Assembly: GCA_018064385.1 (NCBI GenBank)
Contig: JAGHVI010000045.1
Coordinates: 1 to 24,357 of the forward strand
Length of the DNA: 24,357 nucleotides
Source of the DNA: Candidatus Minthenecus merdequi
Lineage (GTDB): Bacteria; Bacteroidota; Bacteroidia; Bacteroidales; Paludibacteraceae
Direction of reading: 5' to 3'
The position numbers and the translations under genes were made by a program. The notes under the pieces are model-generated. The model was given only the letters and a program-made list of their open reading frames with translations. It made no database searches and was not told where the DNA came from. Shown piece after piece: positions 21,800-24,357 of this stretch; the first letter of the stretch is position 1; each line of letters opens with the position of its first letter.

Positions 21800-24046
21800 A
21801 TGAAAAATTTTTTGACTTTTGTGCTTGCAGTGACTTTTTGCCTTCCTTTGATGGCTGAGGTGACTGTTGTTAAAAATGGAAAACCTCTTGGAAGAATTGT
21901 CTGTCTGACTGATGACGATGCTACAAGAAACGCTGCTGAATTGTTGCGGAGATTTGTCAGCGAGGTCAGTGGTGCCAGTATTCCTATTTCCTACAACCAT
22001 AATATATCTCCAAAAAAAGGCGATGTGCTGATTGGTGAAACGTGCAATGCCGGCGAGGATGGCTTTCGTTTGCTTACCCGTGACGGCATACTGCATATTA
22101 TGAATGGCGGTGATAAAGGGGCTATCTATGGTGTGGCAAGGCTGCTTGAGGATTATATCGGTGTGCATTACCTTGCCAGCAATTATTACCAAATTGACGA
22201 ACACAGAAAAACTGTCACTTTACCCGAATTTGACCGTGTGGTAACTCCTGCCTTTCGTTATCGGCAGACGCAAAGTTATAGCCTTGAAGACCCTGTTTTC
22301 AAAATGTGGTTTGGTTGGGAAGTACCACAAGAAATCTTTATCGGTAATCTGTGGGTGCATACTTTCAACAAAATTTTACCTTCTCGTAGGTTCGGTAATG
22401 AGCATCCTGAATATTATGCTTTGCTGAACGGTGAACGTATGCCTGGCGACCACAGCCAGTGGTGTCTGAGCAACCCTGATGTGTTCGAGGCTTGCTGCCG
22501 CCAGCTGGATAGCATTTTTGCCGCTAATCCCGAACTTGATATGATAAGCGTCAGCCAAAATGATGGCAATGATACTTACTGCCACTGCGACAAGTGTATG
22601 AAAATTTACGACGAGGAGGGCGCAATCAGCGGTGCTTACATTCGTTTTGTCAACAAACTTGCCGAACGTTATCCGGATAAGCAGTTCAGCACTCTTGCTT
22701 ATCTTTTCACTTATCAGCCTCCTAAGAAGGTGAAACCTTTGCCTAATGTCAATATAATGCTTTGTGACATTGATTGCAAGCGCGAGGCAACACTGACTGA
22801 TAACGAGAGTGGACAGTCGTTTGTCGAAGCTATGAAAGGGTGGGCGGAAATCTCTGACAACATTTTCGTGTGGGATTATGGCATCAATTTCGACAACCAA
22901 GTCAGTCCTTTCCCAAATTTCCATATTATGCAGCCTAACATACAGTTGTTCAAGGAGAATAACACAACTATGCACTTTTCGCAGAATAATGCCATACGTG
23001 GCACTGATTTTGCCGAAATGCGCACATATATGCTGGCAAACCTGATGTGGAATCCTTATTGCAATCTTGATTCGGTCAAGAGTGTTTTCCTGAAACGTTT
23101 TTATGGTGCTGCTGCCCCGTATATCAAGGAGTATCAAGATTTGATGGAAGGTGCACTGATTGCCAGCCACAAGCAGTTGTGGATTTACGACAGCCCGATT
23201 ACTCACAAGGATGGTTTCCTCTGTCCTCAGTTGGTGAAGCTGTATGACCAACTGTTCGATAAGGCTTTGCAGGCTGTCCGTAATGATTCGGCATTGACTG
23301 CTCATGTCAGAATGAGCCGCTTGCCGTTGATGTACTCCAAACTTGAAATTGCCCGCACTTCACCCAATACTCCTGTTGATATAAAAGAGCAATTGGCAAG
23401 GTTTGAACAGTGGACTGATATGTATAACGTTCAGTATATCAACGAACGTGCCAATACACCTGCCGATTATTGCGCACTCTACAGACGCAGGTATCTGCCT
23501 TCGGAGGTGCCAAGCAAGGCTTTGGGTGCCAAGATTATCTATCTTGATGTGCCGGGACTGAAGGTCAAGGGGGCTTATGATGTATCGCCCCTTGGTGCTC
23601 CCGACAAAGGGTATCAAAAAATTGCTTACGAGGGTGCTCTGACCGATGGACTGTATGGCGGAACTACTTTTGTCGAAAGTTGGGTCGGCTGGCTGGGCCG
23701 TGATGCTGATTTCATCGTTGACCTTGGGCGTGACACTGTTTTCAGCCGTGTTGAAATAGATTTTCTCCATCAACTTGGGGCTTGGATTATGTTGCCTAAG
23801 GGTGGAACATTCCAGGTTGCTACCGAGGCTGACGGTATGTCAAAATGGAAGGATTTCGGCTCGTTTTCTTTCGCCGAAGACCGTGAGATGCAGGTCAAGT
23901 TTGTTGCAGGCAAGGCTGAGGTGCAGACTCCTCGAATAGCCCGTTATATCAAGGTGCATATTGACGGCCTCGGTTTCTGCCCTGACTGGCACTATGGTGT
24001 CGGTTATGCAGGGTGGTTCTTCCTTGATGAGATTAATGTGTATTGA
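21800..24046 (+). CDS. Secreted DUF4838 family protein, glycoside-hydrolase-like
   Basis: A 748-residue exported protein. Signal peptide about 1-19 (ending LMAE). Residues about 20-145 resemble the N-terminal domain of GH67-type glucuronidases and GH20 enzymes (DDATRNAAELLRRFVSEVSG; GAIYGVARLLEDYIGVHYL). The DUF4838 core (about 180-460) has a TIM-barrel-like run with SVSQNDGND (250-258), then the cysteine cluster CHCDKC (261-266) typical of the family, and QFSTLAYLFTYQPP. The C-terminal part (about 600-748) looks like an F5/8-type (discoidin) carbohydrate-binding domain. Family members often lie in Bacteroidota polysaccharide loci, but no SusC/SusD pair is nearby and substrate is unknown. Third gene of the plus-strand cluster. 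Confidence 0.9.
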   Translation: MKNFLTFVLAVTFCLPLMAEVTVVKNGKPLGRIVCLTDDDATRNAAELLRRFVSEVSGASIPISYNHNISPKKGDVLIGETCNAGEDGFRLLTRDGILHIMNGGDKGAIYGVARLLEDYIGVHYLASNYYQIDEHRKTVTLPEFDRVVTPAFRYRQTQSYSLEDPVFKMWFGWEVPQEIFIGNLWVHTFNKILPSRRFGNEHPEYYALLNGERMPGDHSQWCLSNPDVFEACCRQLDSIFAANPELDMISVSQNDGNDTYCHCDKCMKIYDEEGAISGAYIRFVNKLAERYPDKQFSTLAYLFTYQPPKKVKPLPNVNIMLCDIDCKREATLTDNESGQSFVEAMKGWAEISDNIFVWDYGINFDNQVSPFPNFHIMQPNIQLFKENNTTMHFSQNNAIRGTDFAEMRTYMLANLMWNPYCNLDSVKSVFLKRFYGAAAPYIKEYQDLMEGALIASHKQLWIYDSPITHKDGFLCPQLVKLYDQLFDKALQAVRNDSALTAHVRMSRLPLMYSKLEIARTSPNTPVDIKEQLARFEQWTDMYNVQYINERANTPADYCALYRRRYLPSEVPSKALGAKIIYLDVPGLKVKGAYDVSPLGAPDKGYQKIAYEGALTDGLYGGTTFVESWVGWLGRDADFIVDLGRDTVFSRVEIDFLHQLGAWIMLPKGGTFQVATEADGMSKWKDFGSFSFAEDREMQVKFVAGKAEVQTPRIARYIKVHIDGLGFCPDWHYGVGYAGWFFLDEINVY

Positions 24047-24058
24047 TTTATTGACTGT

Positions 24059-24104
24059 TATATGAAAGAAGCCTCGATGACATCATCGAGGCTTCTTTCA
24101 TATA
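24059..24104. terminator. 22-bp perfect hairpin after the DUF4838 gene
   Basis: Bases 24059-24080 and 24083-24104 are exact reverse complements with only two bases (CA) between, opening to a 4-base loop. The GC-rich core (GAAGCCTCGATG and its mirror) is flanked by A and T tracts, so the RNA on either strand ends GGCTTCTTTC, the general form of an intrinsic terminator usable in both directions. It starts 13 bases after the stop codon. Confidence 0.75.
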
Positions 24105-24203
24105 CAGCCCGATTGACGAGGTCGTCAACAAACAAGCCCTGAAAGTGACAAAAGCACTGTAACACCATAAATTTCAACCTGTACTGGCTTTTCGGACAGC
24201 CCC
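24067..24203 (+). pseudogene. Possible insertion-sequence remnant (right end)
   Basis: One plus frame is open from 24067 to TAA at 24160-24162 and its end reads like a real protein tail (SPIDEVVNKQALKVTKAL) but has no start codon. Twenty-six bases later, CTTTTCGGACAGCCCC (24188-24203) resembles, from memory, terminal inverted repeats of IS elements common in Bacteroidota (GGGGCTGTCC-type ends). A transposase tail followed by a right end would fit, but no left end is seen. Speculative. Confidence 0.25.
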
Positions 24204-24236
24204 ATAAAATAATCAATAATTTTTTTTCAAAATCAC

Positions 24237-24267
24237 TTGCATATATCAAAAAAACTCCTTACCTTTG
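24237..24267 (+). promoter_or_regulatory. Bacteroidota-type promoter for the gene at the right edge
   Basis: TTG at 24237-24239, a 20-base spacer, and TACCTTTG at 24260-24267. Transcription should begin near 24272-24274, leaving a leader of about 60 bases to the ATG at 24333. Of the promoters in this window, this and the nadK one fit the consensus best. Confidence 0.72.
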
Positions 24268-24332
24268 CAGTACCTACTCCATACGGACAGTGAATATGAT
24301 TATCAATCACTTACAATCAAACCAAAATCAAT

Positions 24333-24357
24333 ATGCGTGACTATACCTTCGACAATA
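24333..24357 (+). CDS. Start of a gene cut by the window edge
   Basis: Only eight codons are present (MRDYTFDN). The ATG is about 60 bases after a good promoter. A 14-codon frame (24296-24340) starts upstream and ends inside it, and could be a leader peptide or chance. Product cannot be named. Confidence 0.45.

Larger units (their letters stand above)
24047..24332. other. Intergenic stretch: hairpin, possible IS remnant, promoter
   Basis: The longest gap in the window (286 bases). It holds the 22-bp hairpin after the DUF4838 gene, an open frame without start (24067-24162) whose end reads like a protein C-terminus, a transposon-end-like string at 24188-24203, an A/T-rich stretch (24204-24236), and a promoter with its leader (24237-24332). 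Confidence 0.6.

Noticed and set aside
22376..23305. 309-residue open frame on the minus strand inside the DUF4838 gene
   Set aside because: It lies wholly antisense to a well-supported gene, has no family motif or signal peptide, and its openness is explained by the codon use of the plus-strand gene.
24058..24249. 63-residue minus-strand frame in the right intergenic gap
   Set aside because: It spans the perfect hairpin and a promoter-side A/T stretch, has no motif, and its start lies in the promoter region of the opposite strand.

Overview
The window looks like a chromosomal segment of a member of the Bacteroidales (Bacteroidota), nearest in feel to Prevotella/Bacteroides/Muribaculaceae. 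Four things point there: promoter boxes of the Bacteroidota type (TAnnTTTG with an upstream TTTG/TTG); starts without clear Shine-Dalgarno sequences; lipoproteins with a surface-export-like S-K-D-D after the lipobox cysteine; and the neighbourhood nadK <> pdxJ-exbB-exbD-tonB, which I remember as conserved in this order. No tRNA, rRNA, CRISPR array or intact mobile element was seen.

Left block (143-6923). A six-gene minus-strand run, pdxJ > exbB > exbD > tonB > DJ-1 family > ABC exporter, reads away from nadK-fmt on the plus strand. The 90-base gap between pdxJ and nadK carries two promoter -7 boxes facing each other in a near-palindrome.

Middle block (6906-19658). Twelve minus-strand genes are packed with small gaps or overlaps and could form one long transcript starting near 19700. 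In transcription order the first seven are: a degenerate lytic-transglycosylase/LysM protein, two SGNH-fold proteins, an MBOAT O-acyltransferase, a secreted unknown, a secreted esterase with a LysM domain, and a secreted C69 dipeptidase. Together they look like a periplasmic module that adds and removes acyl groups on a wall polymer (peptidoglycan is the best guess) and trims peptides. The last five are pyrB (a catalytic chain with only the zinc domain of PyrI fused on), an MgtC-family membrane protein, a small secreted protein, a two-helix membrane protein and a secreted TPR protein.

Right block (19762-24046, plus strand). A beta-helix lipoprotein, a small lipoprotein and a large secreted DUF4838 protein with a glycoside-hydrolase-like fold form a probable surface glycan-interacting cluster. 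It is followed by a 22-bp perfect hairpin, a possible insertion-sequence remnant, and a promoter for a gene that runs off the window.

Most notable: the O-acylation module, with variant catalytic blocks in both SGNH proteins and a missing catalytic glutamate in the transglycosylase-like protein; a 125-base dual-coding overlap in which one gene's tail encodes the next gene's signal peptide; the PyrB-zinc-domain fusion; and a short dispersed intergenic repeat with the core GGGTGGTTCTAT.
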